Notes: generated by a model not told the origin, from the letters alone. Shown: positions 23,884 through 35,697, counted from the first letter of the stretch. The stretch: 64,000 nt of DNA from Budorcas taxicolor (GCF_023091745.1 NC_068910.1:90152170-90216169); one strand, 5' to 3'. Program-made: numbers and translations.

Positions 23884-24620
23884 CCTTGATTAACTTAACT
23901 TTATGTAAAAGCTATTTATTTCCCCATCAGTGAATTTAGTGACTTGCAAGAAGCTTTAGGTATTAGAATTCAGCACAGAGCTGGAAGTATACGTTTGTCT
24001 AGTTCTTATACTTGCAATTCAATCTCCCTGAAGGCTTGTTAATTTCATTTTTATATTGCAAAGAAAAATTGCTTTTTTGTTACTGTTTCATAACAAATCT
24101 ACATACATGCATAAATCTAACAGCACTATTGAGTTCACACTCGAAAAATCTCTCTAAAATCTTGAGAGTAGGAAGAGAGTCAGGGACCAAGAGTGGAACT
24201 GATTCAGTCTCCATACTCACAGACACATCATACCTCCCTGCTACTTCAATTGCAGTTTATAGTATTTAAGAGAACACATGGCATAAAGATTAAATCCCAA
24301 ATCAGAAGAACTATGTTTTCCCTAGAAGACACAACAACTTTGTCCCAGTTCTGCCATATTCACCTCAAGATTTTGTATGAGGGCTGACTCATTCACTATT
24401 TATTAACACTTCTCAGCACCACAATACCATCCTTAGAACCTAGAACAGTAACTAAAAATGAGTAGCTGCTTACAAATACTGCTAACTAAATAATTAAACT
24501 TTGGAAAACTGAGTTGCTATCAGCATACCACAGTTTCATCAACTCATAAAAGGGGAAAAAAGTATAACCTAATTCAAAGAGTTAGTACAAGGATCAAAGG
24601 AGACACTGTGTTTTTCATAG
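23884..24620. other. Anonymous sequence
   Basis: Nothing recognised. Confidence 0.5.
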
Positions 24621-26740
24621 TTTTATTTTTTTTTTCTTGTGGTTTTATTTTTTATTTTATTTTTTAAAAAATTTTATTTAAACTTTATTTTACTTTACAA
24701 TACTGTATTGGTTTTCCCATATATTGACATGAATCTGCCATGGGTGTACATGAGTTCCCAATCCTGAACCCCCCTCCCACCTCCCACCCCATATCATCTC
24801 TCTGGATCATCCCCGTGCACCAGCCCCAAGCATCCTGTATCCTGTATCAAACCTAGACTGGCGATTCGTTTCTTACATGATAGTACACAGGTTTCAGTGC
24901 CATTCTGCCAAATCATCCCACCCTCTCCTTCTCCCTCAGAGTCCAAAAGTCCATTCTATACATCTGTGTCTCTTTTGCTGTCTCGCATACAGGGTCATCA
25001 TTATCATCTTTCTCAATTCCATATATATGAATTAGTATACTGTATTGGTGTTTTTCTTTCTGGCTTACTTCACTCTGTATAATCGGCTCCAATTTCATCC
25101 ATCTCATTAGAGCTGATTCAGATGTATTCTTTTTAATGGCTGAGCAATACTCCATTGTGTATATGTACCACAGCTTTCTTATCCATTCATCTGCTGATGG
25201 ACATCTAGGTTGCTTCCATGTCCTGGCTATTATAAACAGTGCTGCGATGAACATTGGGGTACACGTGTCTCTTTCAATTCTGGTTTCTGTACTAGTTTGC
25301 ATTCCACCAACAGTGTAAGAGGGTTCCCTTTTCTCCACACCCTCTCCAGCATTTATTGCTTATAGACTTTTAGATTGCAGCCATTCTGACTGGCATGAAA
25401 TGGTACCTCATTGTGGTTTTGATTTGCATTTCTCTGATAATGAGTGATGGTGAGCATCTTTTCAAGTGTTTATTAGCCATCCATATGTCTTCTTTGGAGA
25501 AATGTCTATTTAGTTCTTTGGCCCATTTTTTGATTGGGTCATTTATTTTTCTGGAATTGAGCTGCATAACTTGCTTGTATATTTTTGAGATTAGTTATTT
25601 GTCAGTTGCTTCATTTGCTATTATTTTCTCCCATTCAGAAGGCTGTCTTTTCACCTTGCCTATAGTTTCCTTTGTTGTGCAGAAGCTTTTAATTTTAATT
25701 AGATCCCATTTGTTTATTTTTGCTTTTATTTCCAGACTTCTGGGACGTGGATCATAGAGGGTCCTGCTGTGATTTATGTCGGAGAGTGTTTTGCCTATGT
25801 TCTCCTCTAGGAGTTTTATAGTTTCTGGTCTTACGTTTAGATCTTTAATCCATTTTGAGTTTATTTTTGTGTATGGTGTTAGAAAGTGATCTAGTTTCAT
25901 TCTTTTACAAGTGGTTGACCAGTTTTCCCAACACCACTTGTTAAAGAGATTGTCTTAACTCCATTGTATATTCTTGCCTCCTTCGTCAAAGATAAGGTGT
26001 CCATAGGTGTGTGGATTTATCTCTGGGCTTTCTATTTTGTTCCATTGATCTATATTTCTGTCTTTGTGCCAGTAGCATACTGTCTTGATGACTGTGGCTT
26101 TGTAGTAGAGCCTGAAGTCAGGCAAATTGATTCCTCCAGTTCCATTCTTCTTTCTCAAGATTGCTTTGGCTATTCGAGGTTTTTTGTATTTCCATACAAA
26201 TCTTGAAATTATTTGTTCTAGCTCTGTGAAAAATACCGCTGGTAGCTTGATAGGGATTGCATTGAATCTGTAGGTTGCTTTGGGTAGTATACTCATTTTC
26301 ACTATATTGATTCTTCTGATCCATGAACATGGTATATTTCTCCATCTATTAGTGTCCTCTTTGATTTCTTTCATCAGTGTTTTATAGTTTTCTATATATA
26401 GGTCTTTAGTTTCTTTAGGTAGATATATTCCTAAGTATTTTATTCTTTTCATTGCAATGGTGAATGGAATTATTTCCTTAATTTCTTTTTCTACTTTCTC
26501 ATTATTAGTGTATAGGAATGCAAGGGATTTCTGTGTATTGATTTTATATCCTGCAACTTTACTATATGCATTAATTAGCTCTAGTAATTTTCTGGTGGAG
26601 TCTTTAGGGTTTTCTATGTAGAGGATCATGTCATCTGCAAACAGTGAGAGTTTTACTTCTTCTTTTCCAATTTGGATTCCTTTTATTTCTCTTTCTGCTC
26701 TGATTGCTGTGGCCAAAACTTCTAGAACTATGTTGAATAA
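24621..26740 (-). mobile_element. 5'-truncated L1 (ORF2 C-terminal half and 3' UTR)
   Basis: Read on the minus strand, it starts inside the reverse transcriptase domain of ORF2 and runs through the C-terminal domain and 3' UTR to a T-rich (poly(A)) left end. ORF2 pieces lie, in minus-strand order, at 25955-26716, 25595-25900, 25370-25567 and 24913-25338. They are separated by frameshifts and stops. The last piece has the typical L1 phrase YTMEYCSAIKKN. It cannot mobilise itself. No clear TSD was found. Confidence 0.92.
25955..26716 (-). pseudogene. L1 ORF2 reverse transcriptase fragment
   Basis: An open frame of 253 codons starting within the RT palm. The FADDM motif (about residues 26-30) is the L1 version of the YxDD metal-binding site. 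It is followed by the conserved KTQKS-like and KYLGI regions and ends in the thumb. The endonuclease and the N-terminal palm motifs are missing through 5' truncation, and downstream frameshifts break the rest. Dead as an enzyme. Confidence 0.85.
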
Positions 26741-26773
26741 ATTCTCAAATATTATAGCACATTAGGTGATACT

Positions 26774-26990
26774 ACTGGGGCTTCACCAATGGCTCAGTGG
26801 TAAAAGAATCTGCCTGCCATGCAGGAGACACAATTTTGATCTCTGGGTCAGGAAGATCCCCTAGAGAAGGAAATGGTAACCCACTCCAGTATTCTTGCCT
26901 GGGAAATCCCACGGACAGAGGAGATGGTGGGTTACAGTCAATGAGGTCACAAAAGAGTTGGACATGACTTAGCGACTAAACAACAACAAA
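26774..26990 (+). mobile_element. Bov-tA SINE
   Basis: Complete plus-strand element from 'ggggcttcaccaatggctc' to 'gacttagcgactaaacaac'. It lies just past the 5' end of the L1 relic. The TSD is weak (aggtga on both sides). Confidence 0.88.
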
Positions 26991-27929
26991 GGTGACGTTA
27001 TTACTGATATAAATTAAAGAATTGAGAGTGACTAACAATAAAATTCTAGAGCTAAAAGTTCCATAACTAATTATATTTTGCCTTCAATCCTCCCCTAGCA
27101 CATGCCAACCCTGGATAAACTTAGCCATCAGAGGTTGTCTCCTCCTGCAAACTGACAAAGAAAACCAAACAACTCAGCTCACAAATGTCCTGGTTTCTAA
27201 CTCTATCTGGTACAGCAGATAAAATAGGCTAGGTTGGGCTGAATAAATAACCTGAAAACTTTCAATAGCTTAAAGCAAAGGACACTACTTCTTCACACTG
27301 CATATTCATTGGTGATGGGCTGGGGATTCTCCTTCATGTTAAACATGAGACCCAGCATGACAAAGTATCCATGCTTTGGAATATTTATTTATTGTTTGTG
27401 ACAAAGGAAAACAGTTCTGGAGGATTTTTCCACTGGCAATTAAACTTTCCTTCCAGCAGTAACACTTGGCTCTTCTGTTAATTCATCAGCTGGAAATAAT
27501 TATATGGAAACAAGATGAAAGTCAGCCATGGGCTCAGAGCTTGAAAAGCTGAAAATACATGATAAACACTGCTGCTGCTGCTGGTTACTATATCTGGACC
27601 CTCGTACAGTCTCAGAAATCCTACTAGCCCCATATTTTCCTCTTCTGCTTCCCCATAACAAACAGTCAATTCCAACTTCTCTATATTTTCCAAACTTCCT
27701 ACTAACCACCCCCAGGTTCTAAAGATGTCTTCTCCACTGATTTGGTAGAGAAATGGAAGCTATCAGCCCCTCTAGGGTTGTCAGCTCTGTAAAAACAGGG
27801 AGAAGTAACTGTCTTGTGTGCAATCACGTCACTTCTGCCTACCATAGTGCTAGCACATGGTAGTTGTCAAGAAAACATTATTGCACAAATCATTTCCTGT
27901 TAATATGAGGTCTCTCCTGTTGATGTCTG
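26991..27929. other. Anonymous sequence with probable ancient repeat
   Basis: 27235-27500 contains phrases seen in an old dispersed mammalian repeat ('gatgggctggggattctcc', 'ttctggaggatttttccac', 'ggcaattaaactttcc'). I cannot name the family. The remainder is unrecognised. Confidence 0.35.
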
Positions 27930-28400
27930 TGGTAGCCTTTAAAAAAAAATGCTCCCTAAAAGATATCCATGTTATAATGTCTGAGACTATATGGGGGAAA
28001 GATGTGTTTGCAGATGTGATTAAGCTGATGACTGAGTTGCAAAGATTATCCTGGATTATTTAGCTAGACCCTAAATGCAATTATATTTATGTTTACAATA
28101 AAGAGGCAAAGGAAATCGGACAGACATAGAACAGGAGACTGTGAAGATGAAGCTGAGAGAGTTTTGAAGATTCTGACCTTGAAGATTAGTGTGTTGTGGC
28201 TATAAGACATGGAATGCCAGCAGCCACCAGAAATTGAAAGAGGCAAATTATTCTTTCCTACACAGAGGAGGTGTGCTTTCTTAAACAGAGGGACCATGTT
28301 TTCCCAACACCTTGTATTCAGACATTCAAACCAATGGAACTTTGGCCTCCAAAGTTGTGAGATAATAAACACAACTACATTTCTGGTGATTCATTAGAGG
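27930..28400 (+). mobile_element. MaLR (MLT1-like) LTR relic
   Basis: Follows the MaLR LTR order: 'agatatccatgttataatg', 'gtttgcagatgtgattaag', 'gattatcctggattattt', then near the end 'gcctccaaagttgtgagat' with 'aataaacacaac'. Non-coding and diverged. Its right end is cut by the BovA2 and BovB insertions. Confidence 0.6.
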
Positions 28401-28417
28401 AAACTAGCATGCAGCCA

Positions 28418-28666
28418 TGGCACCCCACTCCAGTACTCTCGCCTAGCAAACCCCATGGATGGAGGGGCCTGGTGGGCTGTAGTCCATGTGGTCGCTAGGA
28501 GTCGGACACGACTGAGCGACTTCACTTTCACTTTTCACTTTCATGCATTGGAGAAGGAAATGGTAACCCACTCCAGTGTTCTTGTCTGGAGAATCTCAGG
28601 GATGGGGGAGCCTGGTGGGCTGCCATCTCTGGGGTTGTACAGAGTTAGACACGACTGAAGTGACTT

Positions 28667-28717
<51 letters not shown>
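28418..28717 (+). mobile_element. BovA2 SINE with 12-bp TSD and long AGC tail
   Basis: Two Bov-A monomers joined by the 'cactttcacttttcacttt' linker, ending in a perfect run of 17 CAG triplets (28669-28719). agcatgcagcca occurs at 28406-28417 and 28718-28729, marking the insertion. It landed at the junction between the MaLR relic and the 5' edge of the BovB. Confidence 0.95.
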
Positions 28718-28722
<5 letters not shown>

Positions 28723-28729
28723 GCAGCCA

Positions 28730-30627
28730 ACATAGCTGTGAAAAGAAGAGAAGCAAAAAGCAAAGGAGAAAAGGAAAGATACAAGCATCTGAATGCAGAG
28801 TTCCAAAGAATAGCACCAAGAGATAAGAAAGCCTTCCTCAAAGATCAATGCAAAGAAATAGAGGGGAAAAAAAAAAAAAAAAAAAACAGAATGGGAAAGA
28901 CTAGAGATCTCTTCAAGAACATTAGAGACACCAAGGGAACATTTCATGCAAAGATGGGCTCAAGAAAGGACAGAAATGGTATGGACCTAACAGAAGCAAA
29001 AGATATTAAGAAGAGGAGGCAAGAAGACACAGAAGAACTATACAAAACAGATATTCACAACCAAGATGATCACAATGGTGTGATCACTCACCTAGAGCCA
29101 GACATCCTGGAATGTGAAGTCAAGTGGGCCTTAGAAAACATCACCACGAACAAAGCTAGTGGAGGTGATGGAATTCCAGTTGAGCTATTTCAAATCCTGA
29201 AAGATGATACTGTGAAAGTGCTGCACTCAATATACCAACAAATTTGGAAAACTCAGCAGTGGCCACAGGACTGGAAAAGATCAGTTTTCATTCCAATGCC
29301 AAAGAAAGGCAATGCCAAAGAATGCTCAAACTACTGCACAATTGCACTCATCCCACACGCTAGTAAAGTAATGCTCAAAATTCTCCAAGCCAGGCTTCAG
29401 CAATACATGAACCATGAACTTCCAGATGTTCAAGCTGGTTTTAGAAAAGGCAGAGGAACCAGAGATCAAATTGCCAACATCTGCTGGATCATTGAAAAAG
29501 CAAGAGAGTTCCAGAAAAACATCTATTTCTGCTTTATTGACTATGCCAAAGACTTTGACTGTGTGGATCACAACAAACTGTGGAAAATTCTGAAAGAGAA
29601 GGGAATACCAGACCACCTGACCTGCCTCCTGAGAAATCTGTATGCAGGTCAGGAAGCAACAGTGAGAACTGGACATGGAACAACAGACTGGTTCCAAATA
29701 GGAAAAGGAGTACGTCAAGGTTGTATATTGTCACCCTGCTTATTTAGCTTCTATGCAAAGTACATCATGAGAAATGCTGGACTGGAAGAAGCACAAGCTG
29801 GAATCAAGATTGCCAGGAGAAATATCAATAACCTCAGATATGCAGATGACACCACCCTTATGGCAGAAAGTGAAGAGGAACTCAAAAGCCTCTTGATGAA
29901 AGTGAAAGAGGAGAGTGAAAAAGTTGGCTTAAAGCTCAACATTCAGAAAACAAAGATCATGGCATCTGGTCCCATCACTTCATGGGAAATAGATGGGGAA
30001 ACAGTGGAAACAGTGTCAGAATTTATTTTTTTTGGCTCCAATATCACTGTAGATTGTGACTACCGCCATGAAATTAAAAGACGCTTACTCCTTGGAAGGA
30101 AAGTTATGATCAACCTAGATAGCATATTCAAAAGCAGAGACATTACTTTGCCAAAAAAGGTCTGTCTAGTCAAGGCTATGGTTTTTCCAGTGGTCATGTA
30201 TGGATCTGAGAGTCGGACTGTGAAGAAGGCTGAGCGCCAAAGAATTGATGCTTTTGAACTGTGGTGTTGGAGAAGACTCTTGAGAGTCCCTTGGACTGCA
30301 AGGAGAGCCAACCAGTCTATTCTGAAGGAGATCAGCCCTGGGATTTCTTTGGAAGGAATGATGCTAAAGCTGAAACTGCAGTACTTTGGCCACCTCATGC
30401 AAAGGGTTGACTCATTGGAAAAGACTCTGATACTAGGAGGGATTGGGGTCAGGAGGAGAAGGGGACGACAGAGGATGAGATGGCTGGATGGCATCACTGA
30501 CTCGATGGACTTGAGTCTGAGTGATCAGGACTCACGGGAGTTGGTGATGGACAGGGAAGCCTGGCATGCTGTGATTCATGGGCTTGCAAAGATTTGGATA
30601 CGATTGAGCGACTGAACTGAACTAAAC
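28730..30627 (+). mobile_element. 5'-truncated BovB with open RT frame
   Basis: Begins just 5' of the region encoding KRREAKSKGEKERYKHLNAE, so the endonuclease is lost, and continues to the (ctgaa)n 3' terminus. The coding strand is uninterrupted from 28738 to 30615. Two changes are specific to this copy: an A-run of 20 (28867-28886) that replaces a short A-rich stretch, and a 6-base insertion near 30525 in the C-terminal region. Confidence 0.93.
28738..30615 (+). CDS. BovB ORF2 reverse transcriptase, endonuclease-less
   Basis: A 625-codon frame with no internal stop. Domains in order: linker with a basic KKKKKK tract (44-49); RT fingers/palm with PKKGNAKECSNY (188-199), AGFRKGRGT (233-241), FIDYAKDFD (266-274, motif A, catalytic Asp 268 kept), GVRQGCILSP (324-333) and YADD (368-371, motif C, both Asp kept); then a thumb and the conserved BovB C-terminal region with RIDAFELWCWRRLLRVPW. 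The full BovB protein also has an N-terminal AP-type endonuclease, absent here. The frame opens with GTG in BovB sequence and the first in-frame ATG is near 28890, so translation is unlikely without an upstream start. Upstream the frame stays open through 17 CAG (Gln) codons of the BovA2 tail, to a stop at 28666-28668. D for A at residue 272, next to motif A, may impair activity. Confidence 0.7.
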   Translation: MKRREAKSKGEKERYKHLNAEFQRIAPRDKKAFLKDQCKEIEGKKKKKKNRMGKTRDLFKNIRDTKGTFHAKMGSRKDRNGMDLTEAKDIKKRRQEDTEELYKTDIHNQDDHNGVITHLEPDILECEVKWALENITTNKASGGDGIPVELFQILKDDTVKVLHSIYQQIWKTQQWPQDWKRSVFIPMPKKGNAKECSNYCTIALIPHASKVMLKILQARLQQYMNHELPDVQAGFRKGRGTRDQIANICWIIEKAREFQKNIYFCFIDYAKDFDCVDHNKLWKILKEKGIPDHLTCLLRNLYAGQEATVRTGHGTTDWFQIGKGVRQGCILSPCLFSFYAKYIMRNAGLEEAQAGIKIARRNINNLRYADDTTLMAESEEELKSLLMKVKEESEKVGLKLNIQKTKIMASGPITSWEIDGETVETVSEFIFFGSNITVDCDYRHEIKRRLLLGRKVMINLDSIFKSRDITLPKKVCLVKAMVFPVVMYGSESRTVKKAERQRIDAFELWCWRRLLRVPWTARRANQSILKEISPGISLEGMMLKLKLQYFGHLMQRVDSLEKTLILGGIGVRRRRGRQRMRWLDGITDSMDLSLSDQDSRELVMDREAWHAVIHGLAKIWIRLSD

Positions 30628-31220
30628 TGATGCTTTGGGCAAAATATTCCTATATTTGAAAATGCTAAATATCAACCAAAAATTTTTTTTAAATTAATCA
30701 TGATTTTTTAAATCAACATATACTTGGTACATTTTGAGAATCTACAGTACTTGCAGTATTATTTTATTTCCTTGAAATGAGTTGATTTATAAACTATAGG
30801 GTAAACATTTCGAAATATCAAATATATGTATCAAAATATACTCTGCTTTCATGTAGTTGACTGTCTCTGAAATTCGGATGGTTTAAAATATATTCATTAT
30901 AATTTCTGTGGTCTGTGGAAGTAAAATTGTGTATGGTTAAATTTCAGTAGTTGTGGTAGCATTGAGGTTTACCAAAATTACATGTTTGTTTATTGGGTTT
31001 GCTGCCATCTCTTTGTTCTCTTCTTCTCTTCTTACATGTTAATAATGCTCTCTATCTACTTTGCTTCTGCATCAGTTCCTAATTTGCTTTTTTTCAACAT
31101 ATCCAAAGTCTAATAGCCTTTACTTACATATGGTAGCTAAAGCAGAAATCCAATCTGCAAAATATAAGGATTGAATATAACTCTAAACAAATTTTATAGC
31201 TGTTCTTTATAACTCAGGCT
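30628..31220. other. Anonymous AT-rich sequence
   Basis: Nothing recognised. Confidence 0.5.
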
Positions 31221-31232
31221 AAAGTATAGAAC

Positions 31233-31508
31233 CAGAGAAGGCAATGACACCCCACTCCAGTACTCTTGCCTGGAAAATCCCATGGATGGAGGAGCCTGGT
31301 AGGCTGCAGTCCATGGGGTCGCTGAGAGTTGGACACGACTCAGTGACTTCACTTTCACTTTTCACTTTCATGCATTGAAGAAGGAAATGGCAACCCACTC
31401 CAGTGTTCTTGCCTGGAGAATCCCAGGGACAGCAGAGCCTGGTGGGCTGCCGTCTATGGGATTGCACAGAGTCAGACACGACTGAAGCGACTTAGCAGCA
31501 GCAGTAGC
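31233..31508 (+). mobile_element. BovA2 SINE with 12-bp TSD
   Basis: Dimeric element with the 'cactttcacttttcacttt' linker and a short AGC tail. Flanked by exact aaagtatagaac copies at 31221-31232 and 31509-31520. Confidence 0.95.
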
Positions 31509-31520
31509 AAAGTATAGAAC

Positions 31521-33930
31521 ATGTCTTTTTTCAGATATGAAAGCAAATGAGATTTTCACATTAAAATGACAGACAACATATGTGGTCTCATGGAAGCTAA
31601 AACACCTAAGCATAATTTTTTTTAAAGAGTTGAAAGTGGGCTGGGGAGGAATTAAAACTCTTTCTCACACATCTTTATACTTGTTTAGATACCTAAGCAC
31701 TGATTTCAAATTCTCAAGGATGAGCATAATGTAATATTTACCTCCTAGGAAAATTATTTAATTTATAATCCTCTTGTATGTCCACTTATGCTTATTTATT
31801 AAGTCTGCCACAATAGATTATTTTATTTAAAAAATTATCAACTGCAATGCCTCTCTGGAATAATTGGGTGCAATTTTAAGCTACTCCATAAAGTAATAAG
31901 AAAATAATACGCTATGTGATACCTTGTTGGTCTACGAGAGTAATATCATCGCTTTTGGAATGGTCTTGCTTACATTCTGAAAGTCACCAATCCAGTGGGA
32001 GGTGACAGCTCATTCTCCAGTTTTTGGCTGGCCCCAAAACCAGCAGCACAGAGATCATGCTTTTGTTTCTATTTAGATTGTAAATCCCTCATGCATTCTA
32101 AAAATTAATCAGTGTTTATTTCACTTCTGGATCCACCCTTTTCTTTCCATTCTGCCCTCTACAGTCTTTGCAGACTGTATAATGAGATACAGCTGATGCT
32201 GTTTGTTTATTCCTGTTGGGATATTTTTGACATCAGACTTTTTCTCTGTTACATTCAGCTTCACCCACTCTTACTAGAATCCAAATCTTATTTCTTTTTG
32301 GACCCTCAGGGAGTCTCATATATACACAAAATACTCTTTGAAGTGAAAGGGAGTTTCTTCTTCAATGGTCTTTCTTATCCATGATGCCAAAAAGAACAGG
32401 TTCCTCCCAAACAATGGATATAGGGCTTTGTGTTCTTTGTGTTTGACAAGACCCCATCTCTTCATTTCTTCCAGAATGTAGAGTTTTGCCAATATCCTCA
32501 CTGCCCATTAGGTGTTCCTTAAATGTTAAATCAATGGATGAATGAAACCTAATGTGAGGCTGTAAGAAATACATACACACACATGGAGAACTAAAAGTTA
32601 AGCAAAAGCATTCACATTTTTCAGTTGTATCAAAAGCAGGCCGTTTCTGAGTCAATACTCAAGCATTTAGCAAAAAGAAGTAATTACAGATGGAACCAGT
32701 AAGTGATCCCAGAAGAAACTACTGACATGAAACAAAAGAGATCCTTCTCATTCTCACTGGGTATGTATTTCCTGAGAGAGCAAGACCCTTACTTTATGTG
32801 GAAACATTTAATTCTCCTGGGTTCTTTAATGTGCTAGAAATCAGCAAAGAGTTGTATCACAGAAAAGCTACAGTGAACTACGAAAGAAAAGGTGAGAGTT
32901 GGTGGCATGTAAAAGAAAATGCTGAAGGACTATTTAGCACAAATTGGCAACTGTGGAAGTACTTTTTCCACATTTTTGGTATAATATTATTGCAACACTT
33001 TGAAGTGAACCAAGTTTTAAGAAACAGGTTCTAGACACCATAAATATTTAAAAAACTATTGAGAAAATGAAAGGCTAAAAATATTAGATAATACAGAAAT
33101 AAAGCAAGAAACAAAAGGAAAAAAATGCAAATACACAGAATATCTCAAGCTACCACTTGAATAATGAAGGTTTTATTGCTCCAAACAGAATAACACTGAA
33201 AGGAAAAAAAAAATAACATCATTTGTGACATTCATCATATCTTTCAGTGCCCACACAGTGAAACCAGCATAATAGAGACAATAAAACACTGGCGTTGTCA
33301 CAAGAAAGAATGTGATCAGCAAATCAAAATGCTCAACTTTTACTACAAGAACACGGATGTAAAAACAACAAGTTTGCCAAAAGCACAGACAGCAAATCTA
33401 TCAGTAAAGCAGGGGGCGAAATCTGGAGGTGATGGTGAGCACGTGCAACACAAGTTAAATTTGGATTACAGAATCCTTGTCTATCAAGCTTTGTGGCTTT
33501 TGTTACCCTAATAGTTCATGTTAGGAAATCTCAGGTGCTTCCTCCCAAGGTGAGTAACTTAATAGGTGGTAGATGCATTCATAAAAGATAAAAATGACAA
33601 CTCTGCCCCTGCCTGTCTGCACTCTTCTTAGATTGCAAAGACTCACCCAAGAGAAGTGGTGAGTCACTCCTTTGCACCAACAGTTGGGAAAGTGTAAGCT
33701 TCTTTTTGGTGTAGCAAAACTTCCTATTTCCAGGTGGTGATCTCATTCAACTTGATTCAAGTGTATTCTTCCAGGAGCATATTCTTTTTTGCAATTCTAC
33801 GAAATATATAAACACATATTTTTTCTGTTTTCCACTAGTAATGATCCCTAAATTTGGGGAGTAAACCCTATTTATTGACACTTTTCAAGAAACTCCCTAA
33901 TTTCGCACCAGTTTATGTTTACATATATAC
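31521..33930. other. Anonymous sequence
   Basis: No gene or repeat recognised over 2.4 kb. Frames at 32112-32384 (90 codons, plus) and 32362-32655 (97 codons, minus) overlap each other on opposite strands and resemble no family. Confidence 0.5.
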
Positions 33931-34120
33931 AGCTGACTCTTGAATAGTGGAGGTCCAAACTGCACAAGTCCACTAATGCTTGGATGTTTTTTAATGGTAA
34001 ATACTACAGAACTACATGACCTATGATTCGCTGAATCTGTGGATGCTGAGAAATGATAGATACAGGGGGCTGTCTATAAATGATTAGCAGATTGATGCCT
34101 GTGTTGTTCAAGTGTCAACA
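33931..34120 (+). mobile_element. Short Tigger/MER2-like DNA transposon relic
   Basis: The left end 'gctgactcttgaatagtgg' and right end 'gttgttcaagtgtcaac' are imperfect inverted repeats, and 'gtccactaatgcttgga' follows the left terminus. This matches the plan of Tigger-derived non-autonomous elements. The interior is a deleted, non-coding stub. Family assignment is from memory. Confidence 0.5.
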
Positions 34121-34450
34121 ATATAATGTCCTCCTTTAACAGTCTTCTTGTCCCATTACACCCTCTATATGCCAGACTAAAAAGCTGTTCTCTATCGCCT
34201 CTGAATGCCTTAGCACTGCCCATCCATTAAGACCTAATTCAATTAGCACTTCCCCCCGAGACCTTTCCTTCTTTCAGCTGTCAGCCCATCACCACCACAG
34301 CTTCCTAAGATTTAGCAACTGTAGCCTATCTCCATCTATGTCTTGCACAACTTGGGAAGTTAGATAAGAGATATTGATGTTAAGAATTCTTTTCCTCACT
34401 ATATAATAAGTTTCTTAAAAGAAGATCCATGATTTGTTTTTCCATGTAAT
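34121..34450 (+). repeat. Degraded L2 LINE fragment
   Basis: L2-like cytosine-rich run with 'ccattaagacctaattc', 'gagacctttccttctttc', then 'agtttcttaaaagaag'. No frame. Confidence 0.45.
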
Positions 34451-34993
34451 TTATTCAAAAAAATGAATCAGTGAATGAGGAAGTGCTTTTCATTCCCCTC
34501 ACTGTATGTTCAGTGATATTGTACCAACACGTCGCTACTAAATACTAGGTCCATTGAAGGCACCCTGCCTTCAGCTTGGTCTAGTCATCTGTTTCACTAA
34601 TGTCTCCATAATGTTGTTCTATAATCCTTCAAAGTGGACTATTTGATTCTCCTTCTATGGAAATATCTAAATTTTTGCATGGCTTACAAGAACTTGCAAA
34701 TTCAACTTCAAATTTATTTGCACTCCTTCTGTATCTTCTAATATCCTTCCTTTTACTCAATGACTTCTATATCCACTTCTATATCTAATGTTTTTAATGC
34801 CCAAATAGAACAAATGGCTCTTGAAAATGGCCAAATATATCAACTGGCTCCTTCTCCCTGAAAGATACTACCCACTATGATTTGTCTTTCATGTATTTAC
34901 CTCTTCCTTCTCCTTGGATATCAATTATCATTACCTTGGAAAAGACTTCCTGATCCCTTATTTTTAGTTCCTTTTTCACCCTTTGTTTTTAAT
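34451..34993. other. Anonymous sequence
   Basis: Nothing firm; 34800-34960 may be further degraded L2. Confidence 0.4.
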
Positions 34994-35146
34994 ACTTACT
35001 TATTTGGCTGCATCTAGTCTTAGTTGTGGCATTTGGGATCTTTTAGTTTTAGCATGTAGGATCTAGTTCTTCTACCGTGAATTGAACCCAGATTCCCTGC
35101 ATTGAAGTCCAGAGTCTTAGCCATCGGGTCACCAGAGAAGTTCCTA
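34994..35146 (-). mobile_element. CHR-2-like tRNA SINE
   Basis: Reverse strand: 'ttggctgcatctagtctta', 'ggatcttttagttttagc', then the tRNA-like 'gaattgaacccagattccc' and 'ttagccatcgggtcacc'. Confidence 0.75.
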
Positions 35147-35228
35147 AGTTCGTCTTTAAATAACTCTTATATTAAGAGAATTTTATTCCACTCCTTTAAA
35201 GTACATTTTATATTCAGTAATTACATAC

Positions 35229-35431
35229 TGGGCTTCCCAGGTGGATCACTGCCAATGCAGGAAATGCCAGATATGCAGGTTCAATCCCTGGGTCAGGAAG
35301 ACCTCCTGGAGGAGAATATGGCAACCTACTCCAGCATTCTTGCCTGGAGAATCCCATGAGTAGAGGAGCCCAGTGGGCCACAGTCCTTGGGGTCACAGAG
35401 TCAGACATGACTGAGCAACTAAGCATGCACA
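35229..35431 (+). mobile_element. Bov-tA SINE
   Basis: Plus-strand SINE from 'tgggcttcccaggtggatc' to 'ctgagcaactaagcatgc', with a short head deletion. ttacata flanks both ends. Confidence 0.88.
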
Positions 35432-35479
35432 GTTACATATTACATATAGCCAGAATCATTATTTGCTGAAAGTCAAACA

Positions 35480-35605
35480 TCAAATTGTACCATAAGTTCC
35501 CAGAAAACAAAACCTATTTCCAGTTTTTGTTAACCTATTCTACCTCTAGCATCTTGTAGAATACCTGGCAGATACTTGACACTCAATAAATGTTGAAAGA
35601 CAAAA
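35480..35605 (+). repeat. L2 LINE 3' tail
   Basis: 'aatacctggcagatacttg' followed by 'actcaataaatgttgaa' is the classic L2 terminus. Confidence 0.6.
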
Positions 35606-35697
35606 AATGGATTCATGAACACTTTACCATAAATGTTGACTGTACCTCTAGCGTGATGCATTTTAATATTCTGGTCTTTGGTTCTTCAGACTTCTGT

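Noticed and set aside
28541..28947. Frames containing poly-Ala or poly-Leu
   Set aside because: They are the AGC microsatellite of the BovA2 tail read on the other strand.
30060..30497. 145-codon minus-strand frame opposite the BovB RT frame
   Set aside because: A mirror frame of BovB coding sequence; the same antisense frame recurs at 47665-48111, 43235-43648 (plus, opposite a minus BovB) and 56120-56710 simply because BovB is repeated.
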